Shown piece after piece: positions 8,462 through 17,075 of a stretch of DNA of 64,000 bases. The notes under the pieces are model-generated. The model did not search any database, was not told the origin of the DNA, and saw only the letters and a list, made by a program, of their open reading frames with translations. Numbering within the stretch: the stretch's first letter is position 1; every line of letters begins with the position of its first letter. Made by a program: the position numbers and the translations under genes. This DNA is from Leuconostoc litchii (lineage in GTDB: Bacteria > Bacillota > Bacilli > Lactobacillales > Lactobacillaceae): the NCBI RefSeq assembly GCF_008107645.1, contig NZ_SDGY01000001.1, positions 963,630 to 1,027,629 on the forward strand, read 5' to 3'.

Positions 8462-9859
8462 TCATAACTCAACTTTTTTCGTAAACCTTAATGCTTTTAG
8501 TGATAACAATATTGCCAACAGCATTAATATGATATCTATTCTAAATGTCCACAATACACCTTTTTGTGTAGGAATTGCTAATTCATGAATATTATTAGCC
8601 TGTTTTTGAAATATTGCAATGATTCCCGCTGCGAGTGCGATACCAACCGCAGCTGAATAATTAGTTGTTGCAGAAAAAATAGAGTTCCCAGAACTTTGAA
8701 ATTCAACCGGTACATGACTTACTGAATAAGTCATGTTATTTCCAAACCAGAAACCAGCACCCATTTGCATGATTAAGAATCCAACGGTCAAGCCAAACAA
8801 ACTAAGTGGCAGTAAGGATAATGTAATAATACCACTAATCAATAAGGCCACACCAATAATTATTGGTACTCGCGGGCCATAGCGATCATATAGACGTCCT
8901 GAAATAATAGCCATCATAGCATAGCTTAAAGCCCCTGGTAGCAAAGTTAATCCAGCGACTTGGGGATTCTTCAATAAAACAATTTGTACAACCATCGGTA
9001 TAGCATAATTTAACGTTAAGTTAACAACCTGTGCTGTAAATGCTGCAGCAATTCCCAAACTAAAAATGTTAAATTTAAATATCTTTAAACTTAGCAAAGG
9101 ATTCTCGGCTTTATTAGCATACAAAATATAACCAACAAGACCAGCTAACATAGCAATACTCATGAAAATACTCAATGAATTCAGTAACCCATGGGTACTA
9201 ATACGTTCAATCACAAAAATACCAGCAACAAAAAATAAACTTAACAATAACCAACCAACAAAATCTAATTTTTCTTTTTTAACTAATGAGGCTTGATCAA
9301 TCGTGAACCAACCTAACAATAGCGACGCAATTTGTATGGGGAGTACGACCCAAAATACCATATGCCAGCCATAATTTTGCGCTAAAAATCCACCAAAAGC
9401 TGGACCAATTGCAGGAGCAAAAGAAATAATTAGTGACCCAAGCCCAACCATTGTCCCTCGTTTTTTTTCAGGAACCTGCTCAAATATCACATTATACATA
9501 AGTGGTAGCCCAACACCCCCACCAATTCCTTGTAATAATCGTCCAAATAAGGTAATTTCAAAGCTGCCACTAACTGCGTTGATTAGCACACCTATAATGG
9601 ATATGATTGTCGCTACCACAAACTGACTACGGTTTGTAAAATTTTTCTTCAACCAAGGTGATAAAATTACTACCATGCTAGTCAAAAGAATAACCCCAGA
9701 CGTTAACCATTGTACGGTACTTGATGTAATCTGAAATTCATTCATTAACATTGGAAAACTGACATTTAAGGCAGTTTCCAACATAATGTCAGTGAATCCC
9801 AATAAACCAATTGATAATACACTCAACACTAAGCGTGGAGACAACTTTTTATCTAGCAT
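8462..9859 (-). CDS. DHA2-type (14-TM) MFS drug exporter
   Basis: 465 residues with about 14 hydrophobic segments. Motif A-like G-R-L-L-Q-G-I-G-G-G and the antiporter motif C region G-P-A-F-G-G-F (about residue 155) mark a DHA2-family proton-drug antiporter of the LmrB/EmrB kind. Substrate unknown. Its start overlaps the end of folC by 11 bases, so the two are translated from one message. No cysteine is present. Confidence 0.88.
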   Translation of the reverse strand: MLDKKLSPRLVLSVLSIGLLGFTDIMLETALNVSFPMLMNEFQITSSTVQWLTSGVILLTSMVVILSPWLKKNFTNRSQFVVATIISIIGVLINAVSGSFEITLFGRLLQGIGGGVGLPLMYNVIFEQVPEKKRGTMVGLGSLIISFAPAIGPAFGGFLAQNYGWHMVFWVVLPIQIASLLLGWFTIDQASLVKKEKLDFVGWLLLSLFFVAGIFVIERISTHGLLNSLSIFMSIAMLAGLVGYILYANKAENPLLSLKIFKFNIFSLGIAAAFTAQVVNLTLNYAIPMVVQIVLLKNPQVAGLTLLPGALSYAMMAIISGRLYDRYGPRVPIIIGVALLISGIITLSLLPLSLFGLTVGFLIMQMGAGFWFGNNMTYSVSHVPVEFQSSGNSIFSATTNYSAAVGIALAAGIIAIFQKQANNIHELAIPTQKGVLWTFRIDIILMLLAILLSLKALRFTKKVEL

Positions 9860-11033
9860 AATACTCTCTTACCTCGCTAACAAAATATAATGATCCTGTT
9901 AATACAGTCAATGATGCCCTCGATTTTTCCACAGCTTGATGCCAATTGGAAACTGTTGATATTTGAGGATACATTGCTATGGTCTTCTCAACAGATAAAC
10001 CCTGTCGACCATTTGGACCAACAAATGGTACCAAAACAATATTAAACCACTTATTTTTCAAAATTTCATCAAATTCTACACTAACGTTTTTGTCCATTAA
10101 ACTGCCAATAATTAAAGAAATTTTTTTATTTGGATATGATGTAATCAATGATTGATATAAAGCGCGGATTCCTTGCGCATTGTGTGCCCCATCCAACATA
10201 ATATTTGGTTGTATTAATTCATAACGGCCTGCAAAGATACTTTCATTCAACCCTGATTGAATGCAGTGGTTAGAAATTTGTTGGTCAAAAGCACGTACTG
10301 TTGCAACTGCCGTAGCTGTATTTTCAATTTGATATTGCCCCGGTAACCCTGATTTAAACTCATTTTTCTTGCCTTTAATAACGCCAGAAGCTTTTTCTTC
10401 AATTACTTTGCAAGCCTCTGCAGGTAAATCACCAATAACTACCGTGCTTTCATCATGGATAATACCAGATTTTTGAGCAGCAATTTCAGAAATTGTGTTC
10501 CCTAACATTTTTTGATGATCTAAGCCAACACTCGTCACCACAGCAACTTTTGTCTTTGATAAAACGTTTGTTGAGTCAAGTAAACCTCCTATACCGACTT
10601 CAATAACCACAGCATCTAAATTCTTTGACGCAAAATACGTCAACATAACTGCTGTTAATACCTCAAACTCAAGTGGGATATCTGGAAATAATTCTTTATC
10701 AACATCAACTAATGCTTTTGCCACTATTTTCGTTGTAGCCACTAAGTCAGCTTCAGGAATTAGTTCATTGTTGATTTGAATTCTTTCTCTAAAATTAGTG
10801 ATAAATGGTGAAACAAATAATCCTGTATCATATCCTGCTACACGTAAAATATTGCTAACCATAGTAGAAACTGATCCTTTACCATTTGTACCAGTTATAT
10901 GAATAGCTTTTGGTAATTGATTTTGTGGATTATCTAAAGCGGCTAGTAACGCTTTCATCCTATACAAAGACTCTTTTCGACCACCCTTTGGTCGATTATG
11001 AATGTATGCTATAGCTTCCTCAACTGTTTTCAT
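9849..11033 (-). CDS. folC: Folylpolyglutamate / dihydrofolate synthase
   Basis: 394 residues. P-loop G-T-N-G-K-G-S-V near residue 47, the Mur-ligase-like H-I-T-G-T-N-G-K context, an E-V-G-I-G-G-L-L-D-S-T-N segment (Mg and folate binding), and M-L-D-G-A-H-N in the C-terminal domain. It adds glutamates to folates, trapping them in the cell. Start supported by GAGAGGG upstream. It is slightly short for the family (usually about 420-430), without obvious damage. Followed by the overlapping MFS exporter gene. Confidence 0.92.
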   Translation of the reverse strand: MKTVEEAIAYIHNRPKGGRKESLYRMKALLAALDNPQNQLPKAIHITGTNGKGSVSTMVSNILRVAGYDTGLFVSPFITNFRERIQINNELIPEADLVATTKIVAKALVDVDKELFPDIPLEFEVLTAVMLTYFASKNLDAVVIEVGIGGLLDSTNVLSKTKVAVVTSVGLDHQKMLGNTISEIAAQKSGIIHDESTVVIGDLPAEACKVIEEKASGVIKGKKNEFKSGLPGQYQIENTATAVATVRAFDQQISNHCIQSGLNESIFAGRYELIQPNIMLDGAHNAQGIRALYQSLITSYPNKKISLIIGSLMDKNVSVEFDEILKNKWFNIVLVPFVGPNGRQGLSVEKTIAMYPQISTVSNWHQAVEKSRASLTVLTGSLYFVSEVREYYAR

Positions 11034-11047
11034 ATACCCTCTCTAAT

Positions 11048-11077
11048 TAAAAACCGCCCAATATGTTTGGACGGTTT
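11048..11077 (-). terminator. Terminator of cshA / the rlmD-murF operon
   Basis: Minus-strand hairpin AAACCGTCC ... GGGCGGTTT (one U-G pair), followed by a short T run, about 100 bases after the cshA stop and just before the folC start. Confidence 0.8.
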
Positions 11078-11180
11078 CATCGTATTATAAAATCCATTTG
11101 TTAAAACCGAGTACAATTTAAGCGTCGATTCCTCATAGAATTATTATATCAAAGTGTATTTAAATTAACACATCTAAACG

Positions 11181-12755
11181 TTAGTCTTTCTCACGAACGG
11201 TAAACTCACGACGGCCACCACTACTATTACGACGACTTTCGTTTGAACGTCCATCACGACGCTTGTAATCACCGAAGCGACGTTCATTAGTAGCACCACC
11301 ACTTCTACGGTTACCACCACCATGTGATGACTCACCATTACCACGACGGTCACGGTTACCACGGTATCCGCCACCATTACGACGGTTACCACCATTACGT
11401 GATCCACCACGTGAACCATTACCACCCTTGCGACGTGGCAATGGACGTTCACGGGTAATTTCCACTGGTGTGTTTTGCTTTTCTAAATCAGCAACACTAG
11501 ACAATACTGCTGCCGCTAATTGTTCAGCAGTATATTTTGCTGTCAAGGCATCAACTTGTGTTTGGATTTCTGATACTTCAGTTGCTTCAATTAACTTAGC
11601 TACTTCACCAGCTGCATTGTTAATCTTTCCAATACGCGCATCTTTCAGAGAAGCAGGTTCAAGAGGTGTCATACGCTTCTTTGTCAAATCTTCAACAGCA
11701 CGCAAGTAATCCATTTCGTTTGGCGCAACAAATGTTACAGAAACACCTTTCGCACCGGCACGACCAGTACGGCCAATACGATGAACATAAGATTCAGGAT
11801 CTTGTGGAATATCGAAGTTATAAACGTGTGATACGTCTTTAACATCCAAACCACGTGCAGCCACATCAGTTGCTACCAAAATATTGATTTCATGCGACTT
11901 GAATTGTGCCAAAACACGTGAACGCATTTGTTGTGTCAAATCACCATGTAGCCCAGCAGCATGATAACCACGTGCTTCTAGCCCACGTGATAATTCCTCA
12001 ACGCGACGCTTCGTACGACCGAAAACAATTGCTAACTTTGGCGCTTGTACATCAAAGATACGTGTCATCGTATCGAACTTTTCATTTTCACGCATACGCA
12101 CAAAGTATTGATCTACTAAATCAGTTGTCAACTCTTTAGCTTCAATTTGAATATGCTCAGGGTTCGTCATAAACTTCACACCAATACGCTTAATTGCTGG
12201 TGGCATTGTTGCTGAAAATAACAATGTTTGACGTTCTGCTGGTGTCTTTGAGATAATTGCTTCAATATCATCTAAGAAGCCCATGTTCAACATCTCATCA
12301 GCTTCATCTAAAACGAGTGTACGAACATTATCAATTTTAACAGTTTTACGATTAATGTGGTCTAGTAAACGGCCAGGTGTACCAACTAAAATTTGTGGAT
12401 GTGACTTCAAGTTTTGGATTTGACGACGAATGTCTGCACCACCAAAAACTACTTGTACATCAACGCGCTTATCGCGTCCCAACTTTTTCAATTCTTCAGC
12501 TGTTTGGATTGCCAATTCACGTGTTGGTGAAACTATCAAAGCTTGAATATTTTTATTGTTTAAATCAATGTGCTCCAAAATTGGTAAACCAAATGCTGCT
12601 GTTTTACCAGTTCCTGTTTGAGCTTGACCAATTACATCATGTCCTGCTAAGGTCAATGGAATTGTTTTTTCTTGGATTGGTGTTGCTTCCACATATCCAT
12701 GTGTTGCAATAGCATCCAAAATGTCTTTTGACAAACCTAATTCACTAAATTTCAA
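11181..12755 (-). CDS. cshA: DEAD-box RNA helicase CshA
   Basis: 524 residues. Q motif (T-P-I-Q-E-K), Walker A A-Q-T-G-T-G-K-T, D-E-A-D, S-A-T, and H-R-I-G-R-T-G-R are all present. The last ~90 residues are an Arg/Gly/Asn-rich tail (R-G-G-S-R-N-G-G type), an RNA-binding extension typical of cold-shock helicases linked to ribosome assembly and mRNA decay. AAGGAGA ribosome-binding site. It begins 34 bases after the serine hydrolase gene. The low-complexity tail produces a spurious open frame at 11174-11452 in another phase. No cysteine. Confidence 0.93.
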   Translation of the reverse strand: MKFSELGLSKDILDAIATHGYVEATPIQEKTIPLTLAGHDVIGQAQTGTGKTAAFGLPILEHIDLNNKNIQALIVSPTRELAIQTAEELKKLGRDKRVDVQVVFGGADIRRQIQNLKSHPQILVGTPGRLLDHINRKTVKIDNVRTLVLDEADEMLNMGFLDDIEAIISKTPAERQTLLFSATMPPAIKRIGVKFMTNPEHIQIEAKELTTDLVDQYFVRMRENEKFDTMTRIFDVQAPKLAIVFGRTKRRVEELSRGLEARGYHAAGLHGDLTQQMRSRVLAQFKSHEINILVATDVAARGLDVKDVSHVYNFDIPQDPESYVHRIGRTGRAGAKGVSVTFVAPNEMDYLRAVEDLTKKRMTPLEPASLKDARIGKINNAAGEVAKLIEATEVSEIQTQVDALTAKYTAEQLAAAVLSSVADLEKQNTPVEITRERPLPRRKGGNGSRGGSRNGGNRRNGGGYRGNRDRRGNGESSHGGGNRRSGGATNERRFGDYKRRDGRSNESRRNSSGGRREFTVREKD

Positions 12756-12789
12756 AATTTTTCTCCTTGCACTTTGCGTGCGTTTGCCA

Positions 12790-13932
12790 CTACTTTGTTG
12801 GAATGGCAGTCATTTTTGTAAATAATTCTCTTGCTAACGGCTGAAAACTATGATTCTTATAGTATTGATTACTAAGTAGTATCACCGCATCTTGACCGTT
12901 ATTGTTCATAACGACCGTTGGTTCGAAACCAGGTAGAATACCATGAGCTGTCATGTACTCTTTATCATGGTATATTCCAGCGGCATACGTTTCACCAGGT
13001 CTTGTTTGCCAAAGTTGGCTGAGCTGCTTGACTATAACTTTATCAATCATTAATCGATAAAAGTGGTACAGACTACCCGTTGTCATAGCGATATTACCTG
13101 TGCCTGTTTCACGATTATACTCAACTTGATTTTCACCATAAGCTTTATCGTAACTATTGTCATAACCGATTGAACGATGCTTAGAATTAATAAAGTCTTT
13201 ATAACTTAGCGCGTTTAACTGATAAGTATTATTAAATACTTCATTAAATAATGTCGCAAATGATTTGTTAGTAATCTTCATCAAAATTCCAGCTAGTAAA
13301 CGGTAATTAACTGGTTGATATGACCAGCCAACTCCAGTACCAGGTTCAGCAATTTTAACGGCATGACTGGCAGAAAAATTAATATTGTCTGCCTCCGACT
13401 CAAATGTTGTCGGTTGTATGCGTTGACTCAATCCACTCGTCATTGTAATTAAGTCCCTAATAGTAATGTTATTAGCGTTGACAACATTAGGGTAATAATC
13501 ACTCAATTTTGTATCAAACGATAATTTTCCACGTTCGATTTGCTGCATAACTAAAGTAGCCGTCATAGCCTTTTCAATTGATGCAATCTGAAAAATTGTT
13601 GTGGCATTATTATCGCGATGCATTTGTTCATCAGCTACACCATAGCCTTTTTGTAAAATAATCTCATTATGATGCACTATTAGCGCCGTCCCAATATAAT
13701 TTTCTGATTGAAGTTGTTTATCCAACGTCTCCGCAAATTTATTTTGAGGTGCCACATTGCTACTTAATGCAGATATGCTATTTGCACTATACTTTTTATT
13801 AGTAATTGGTTGAACAGCATACCGACCATTGTCAACATGACTGGGGTAACTTAACCATCCAACGGTAGAAATCAATATCAAAAGTACAGACCATTTTTGA
13901 ATCCTTAGTTGTCGATTCTGAGTGCGTTTCAT
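12790..13932 (-). CDS. Secreted serine hydrolase, class C beta-lactamase / PBP-like
   Basis: About 380 residues from the ATG at 13932, seven bases after GAGGGG. The N-terminus has a basic stretch and a hydrophobic anchor (W-S-V-L-L-I-L-I-S-T). Nucleophile motif S-I-E-K (in I-A-S-I-E-K) and the third motif H-G (A-H-G-I-L-P-G-F) are visible. The second motif, usually Tyr-x-Asn, reads Y-Q-P (in W-S-Y-Q-P-V-N-Y), so the Asn is not in the usual place. It is probably a cell-surface D,D-peptidase or esterase-like enzyme rather than a true beta-lactamase. It lies 24 bases after murF, consistent with envelope work. Confidence 0.8.
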   Translation of the reverse strand: MKRTQNRQLRIQKWSVLLILISTVGWLSYPSHVDNGRYAVQPITNKKYSANSISALSSNVAPQNKFAETLDKQLQSENYIGTALIVHHNEIILQKGYGVADEQMHRDNNATTIFQIASIEKAMTATLVMQQIERGKLSFDTKLSDYYPNVVNANNITIRDLITMTSGLSQRIQPTTFESEADNINFSASHAVKIAEPGTGVGWSYQPVNYRLLAGILMKITNKSFATLFNEVFNNTYQLNALSYKDFINSKHRSIGYDNSYDKAYGENQVEYNRETGTGNIAMTTGSLYHFYRLMIDKVIVKQLSQLWQTRPGETYAAGIYHDKEYMTAHGILPGFEPTVVMNNNGQDAVILLSNQYYKNHSFQPLARELFTKMTAIPTK

Positions 13933-13956
13933 TCTGTGTCCCCTCAACACATAAAA

Positions 13957-15285
13957 CTATTTTACTAATGCGTTAACAACGTTTTCAAGATGAATCCCAT
14001 GACTTGCTTTTAGCAAAATCACATCCCCATTTTCACCTAACGTCTGTAAATCTTTGATTAATTCGGCTAACTGATCTGTTTCATATTGGTGCAAGTGCGC
14101 TGAATCAAAGCGTTGTTGCAAGATTGGATAAAGATATTTTTTCATCAATGGACCAACCAAGTAAACGCTATCAACATTCGCATCTATCACCGTTTGTGCC
14201 AGACAAGCGTGCAAGCTTGCAGCTTGTTCGCCTAATTCTAACATATCACCCAACACAACATACTTGTGTGTGGCCGGTATAATTTTTAATGTTGCTAAGA
14301 CAGCAGCAACAGCAGTTGGATTTGAATTATAAACATCGCTAATTAAGTTCACACCGTGAGATGTAGTGAGCTTTTCTGTGCGGTTTTTTGTCAAATCGAA
14401 GTGCCGAAGTGCCTCCACAGCGTTTTCTAATTCAATATGTAATAAGATACCCGCTGAAATCGCTGCGAGCGCATTCATTATATTATACCGACCTAACAGT
14501 GGAATAGCAAATCGAGTATGTAGGTAGGTAAATTTAGTTTCAGAAATTTCTGAAACAATACTCGTCACATTTTCGCCAAATGTTTGCACTTTGCCTTCAA
14601 TATGAGCATTTGTAAGTAGTGGCTCACTTTCTGGAATCAATAAAATCCCGTCTTTCTTGAGCCCCGCAATAATCTCTAGTTTTGCTTTAGCTATATTTTC
14701 CCGTGTTTTAAAAAACTCAATATGCGCCTCACCAATCATAGTAATAATCGCTATATCAGGTCTTACTAACTGAGATAATAATGTCAATTGCCCTGGACGA
14801 TCCATTCCAAGTTCGATGACCAACACTTCTGTATTGTCTGGCATCGATAATAGCGTCATTGGCACACCAATCTCGTTATTAAAATTAGCCGGTGTTTTAA
14901 AAGTCTTATATTGTGACGACATAATTGCTGACGTCATATCTTTCGTTGTTGTTTTACCATTAGAACCTGTTATGGCGATAACTTTTGGATTAATTGTATT
15001 ACGTCGATATTGTCCTAAATTTTGTAATGCAATTAATGTATCAGGAACAATGACAGCTGGTATATTTGTATCAATTTGATGTTGATCATCAACCAAAACC
15101 GCAGCAGCACCATGTTGTAAAGCCTGAGCAATGTAATGGTGTCCATCATTTTCCGCAACTAAAGCAACAAACAAATCTCCTGGTTGCACATTACGAGAGT
15201 CAAAGCTAATACCCGTGACCACCGTTCCTTCTACCTGTGTCAAGGCATGTAATATTTGTCCAATTTTTTGTACTGAATAATTCAT
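13957..15285 (-). CDS. murF: MurF, UDP-MurNAc-tripeptide:D-alanyl-D-Ala ligase
   Basis: About 442 residues from the ATG at 15285, preceded by GAAAGGA; a longer frame into rlmD has no ribosome-binding site. ATP loop I-T-G-S-N-G-K-T-T-T-K-D, then E-L-G-M-D-R-P-G, N-R-T-E-K and D-V-Y-N-S-N-P-T, all MurF hallmarks. It adds the terminal dipeptide to the peptidoglycan precursor. In Leuconostoc-group bacteria that dipeptide is D-Ala-D-Lac, the basis of natural vancomycin resistance; the window cannot show which one is used here. Starts 1 base after the rlmD stop. Confidence 0.93.
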   Translation of the reverse strand: MNYSVQKIGQILHALTQVEGTVVTGISFDSRNVQPGDLFVALVAENDGHHYIAQALQHGAAAVLVDDQHQIDTNIPAVIVPDTLIALQNLGQYRRNTINPKVIAITGSNGKTTTKDMTSAIMSSQYKTFKTPANFNNEIGVPMTLLSMPDNTEVLVIELGMDRPGQLTLLSQLVRPDIAIITMIGEAHIEFFKTRENIAKAKLEIIAGLKKDGILLIPESEPLLTNAHIEGKVQTFGENVTSIVSEISETKFTYLHTRFAIPLLGRYNIMNALAAISAGILLHIELENAVEALRHFDLTKNRTEKLTTSHGVNLISDVYNSNPTAVAAVLATLKIIPATHKYVVLGDMLELGEQAASLHACLAQTVIDANVDSVYLVGPLMKKYLYPILQQRFDSAHLHQYETDQLAELIKDLQTLGENGDVILLKASHGIHLENVVNALVK

Positions 15286-15286
15286 T

Positions 15287-16678
15287 TCAATCCTTTCGGA
15301 ACACTGCAATACTTTCAACATGAGAAGTTTGCGGGAACTGATCAACTGGTAAAACAGGTCCGTCAATCCGATAACCGTTAGCCATTATTTCAACTGCATC
15401 TCTGCTTAATGTGACTGGATTACAACTAATATATACAATGCGCTCTGGAGACATGTCAGTTGTTGCTTTAATTAAGGACGAGGTAAGTCCACGTCTTGGT
15501 GGATCAACAAAAACAACATCTGGCTTTAAGTTTTCCGCTTGCCATTTTTTAAATTGCGCAGGCGCATCAGCTAAAATATATTCCGCATTAGTAATTTTAT
15601 TGGCTTGTAAATTTAATTGAGCATCGGCAACAGCGCCTGGAACAACCTCAACACCAAGAACTTTTTTGACGCGATGAGCGACACTAATACCTATAGTCCC
15701 AATGCCTGAGTAAGCATCAATTACGGTATCTGTTGATTTGAGCTCAGCTTTTTCTGCTGCTAAATCGTACAATAATTCAGTCATTTGAGGATTAACCTGA
15801 TAAAAAGAGTTCGGACCAATAATAAAATTATAGCCCAGTAAAGTATCATGAATAGCATTATCTCCCCATAGAGTACGATTGTTTGGACTTAACAAGACAT
15901 ACTCTTTTTTGGGGCTATAATTTAAAATCAAACTTTTTAATTCTGGCAATTGTTGGCAAATATCATTGCTAATTTCTAATTCGTGCAAAATATTCTTTTG
16001 ATTAGAAACTAACACAACCATTAATTCATGGGAATAGTAGCCGCGTCGTATCATGATATAACGAATAGCACCATGTTCTAAGTCCGGATCAAATGCTGTG
16101 ATTTGATATTTTTCCAAAATATTACGTACCGTAATAATAGCTTTATCAATTTTAGCATCATTCACGAAATAATCATCCATAGGTACTAGTTCATGTGTGC
16201 CTCGTTTATAAAATCCACTCGTCAAATGCTTATTTTGCCATTTAACAGGAACAATTGTTTTATTACGATAATATGTTGGTTGATCCATCCCTATGGTTAC
16301 ATCTACCTGTACATCAATATTCTGCTTAGTAAATAATTTTTGAACTTGTAGTTGCTTTAATGCCAGTTGGGCATCATATTTTAGATTGACTAGTGGCGCC
16401 GTTCCCGCATCAATTAAATATTGCCGTTCACTATTTTGTCGATCGACCGAACGTTCCAATCGCTTGAGTACTTTACCATAGCCAGAATATTTATCTACCT
16501 GAATAACAAGTAGTTTAATTTTTTCTCCTGGTAATGCATCAGCAACATATAATGGATACTCTGGTGTAATGTACACAATGCCCATACCATCAATTCGGAT
16601 ATCATCAACGTAAGAAGTTAATTCTTGATTTAATTTTACTGGTAAAACTGTTCGTGCGATAATTCTAACCTCATACAT
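15287..16678 (-). CDS. rlmD: 23S rRNA (uracil-C5)-methyltransferase, RlmD/RlmCD type without Fe-S cysteines
   Basis: 463 residues: an N-terminal TRAM-like OB segment, then the methyltransferase with D-A-Y-S-G-I-G-T-I-G, V-D-P-P-R-R-G-L and the catalytic cysteine in Y-I-S-C-N-P. The usual Fe-S binding segment C-G-G-C-x-L-Q-H reads A-G-T-A-P-L-V-N here and the fourth ligand is lost too, so no [4Fe-4S] cluster is expected. The annotated ATG directly follows the T run of the rpmE2 terminator and has no Shine-Dalgarno sequence; GAGGTTAGA lies just inside the gene, so the start is uncertain. Translationally coupled to murF. Confidence 0.88.
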   Translation of the reverse strand: MYEVRIIARTVLPVKLNQELTSYVDDIRIDGMGIVYITPEYPLYVADALPGEKIKLLVIQVDKYSGYGKVLKRLERSVDRQNSERQYLIDAGTAPLVNLKYDAQLALKQLQVQKLFTKQNIDVQVDVTIGMDQPTYYRNKTIVPVKWQNKHLTSGFYKRGTHELVPMDDYFVNDAKIDKAIITVRNILEKYQITAFDPDLEHGAIRYIMIRRGYYSHELMVVLVSNQKNILHELEISNDICQQLPELKSLILNYSPKKEYVLLSPNNRTLWGDNAIHDTLLGYNFIIGPNSFYQVNPQMTELLYDLAAEKAELKSTDTVIDAYSGIGTIGISVAHRVKKVLGVEVVPGAVADAQLNLQANKITNAEYILADAPAQFKKWQAENLKPDVVFVDPPRRGLTSSLIKATTDMSPERIVYISCNPVTLSRDAVEIMANGYRIDGPVLPVDQFPQTSHVESIAVFRKD

Positions 16679-16706
16679 AAAAAGCGTTCACTAAAGTGAA
16701 CGCTTC
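16679..16706 (-). terminator. Terminator of rpmE2, abutting the rlmD start
   Basis: Minus-strand hairpin AAGCGTTCAC-TTTA-GTGAACGCTT followed by TTTTT and then directly the ATG of rlmD. Read-through would be needed for rpmE2-rlmD co-transcription. Confidence 0.92.
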
Positions 16707-16717
16707 TGAAAGAACAA

Positions 16718-16984
16718 TTACTTGTCTTCGTTGTTCTTGAAACCAAATCCAGCAAATTTCTTGTTGAACTTGTCGACCGCACCATCGGCCTGCGTAAACT
16801 TTTGCTTACCAGTGTAGAATGGGTGTGAATCTGATGTGATATCCATACGAATTGCTGGATATTCTTTTCCTTCAAAATCAGTTGTATCATTTGATGTCAT
16901 AGTTGAAGCTGATAAAAACTTCTTACCTGTTGATGCATCAATGAAAACAACATCATGATAATCTGGGTGGATTTCTGCTTGCAT
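16718..16984 (-). CDS. rpmE2: Ribosomal protein L31 type B
   Basis: 88 residues beginning [14 protein letters not shown]; the S-H-P-F-Y-T-G-K segment is characteristic. It lacks the CxxC zinc motif and is the long, zinc-free type B form. Protein of the large ribosomal subunit at the central protuberance. Single gene with its own terminator and a strong AAGGAGA ribosome-binding site. A hairpin in the leader may regulate it. Confidence 0.95.
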   Translation of the reverse strand: MQAEIHPDYHDVVFIDASTGKKFLSASTMTSNDTTDFEGKEYPAIRMDITSDSHPFYTGKQKFTQADGAVDKFNKKFAGFGFKNNEDK

Positions 16985-17004
16985 ATTTATTTCTCCTTAG
17001 CGCC

Positions 17005-17028
17005 CTGAGTCTTGTGAACCAGAGTCAG
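17005..17028 (-). promoter_or_regulatory. Leader hairpin of rpmE2, possible autoregulatory element
   Basis: Minus strand CTGACTCT-GGTTCACA-AGACTCAG forms an eight-pair stem with one mismatch, about 20 bases before the start codon. L31 leaders that bind their own protein are known in Firmicutes; whether this hairpin is one is only inferred from position. Confidence 0.35.
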
Positions 17029-17075
17029 TTATTAACTAAATAAGTATATCAAATATTATTCTTTAAAGCAATAGA

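Noticed and set aside
11174-11452. Open frame rich in Val/His/Met in another phase of cshA
   Set aside because: Produced by the repetitive Arg/Gly/Asn-coding tail of cshA; low complexity and no start signal.
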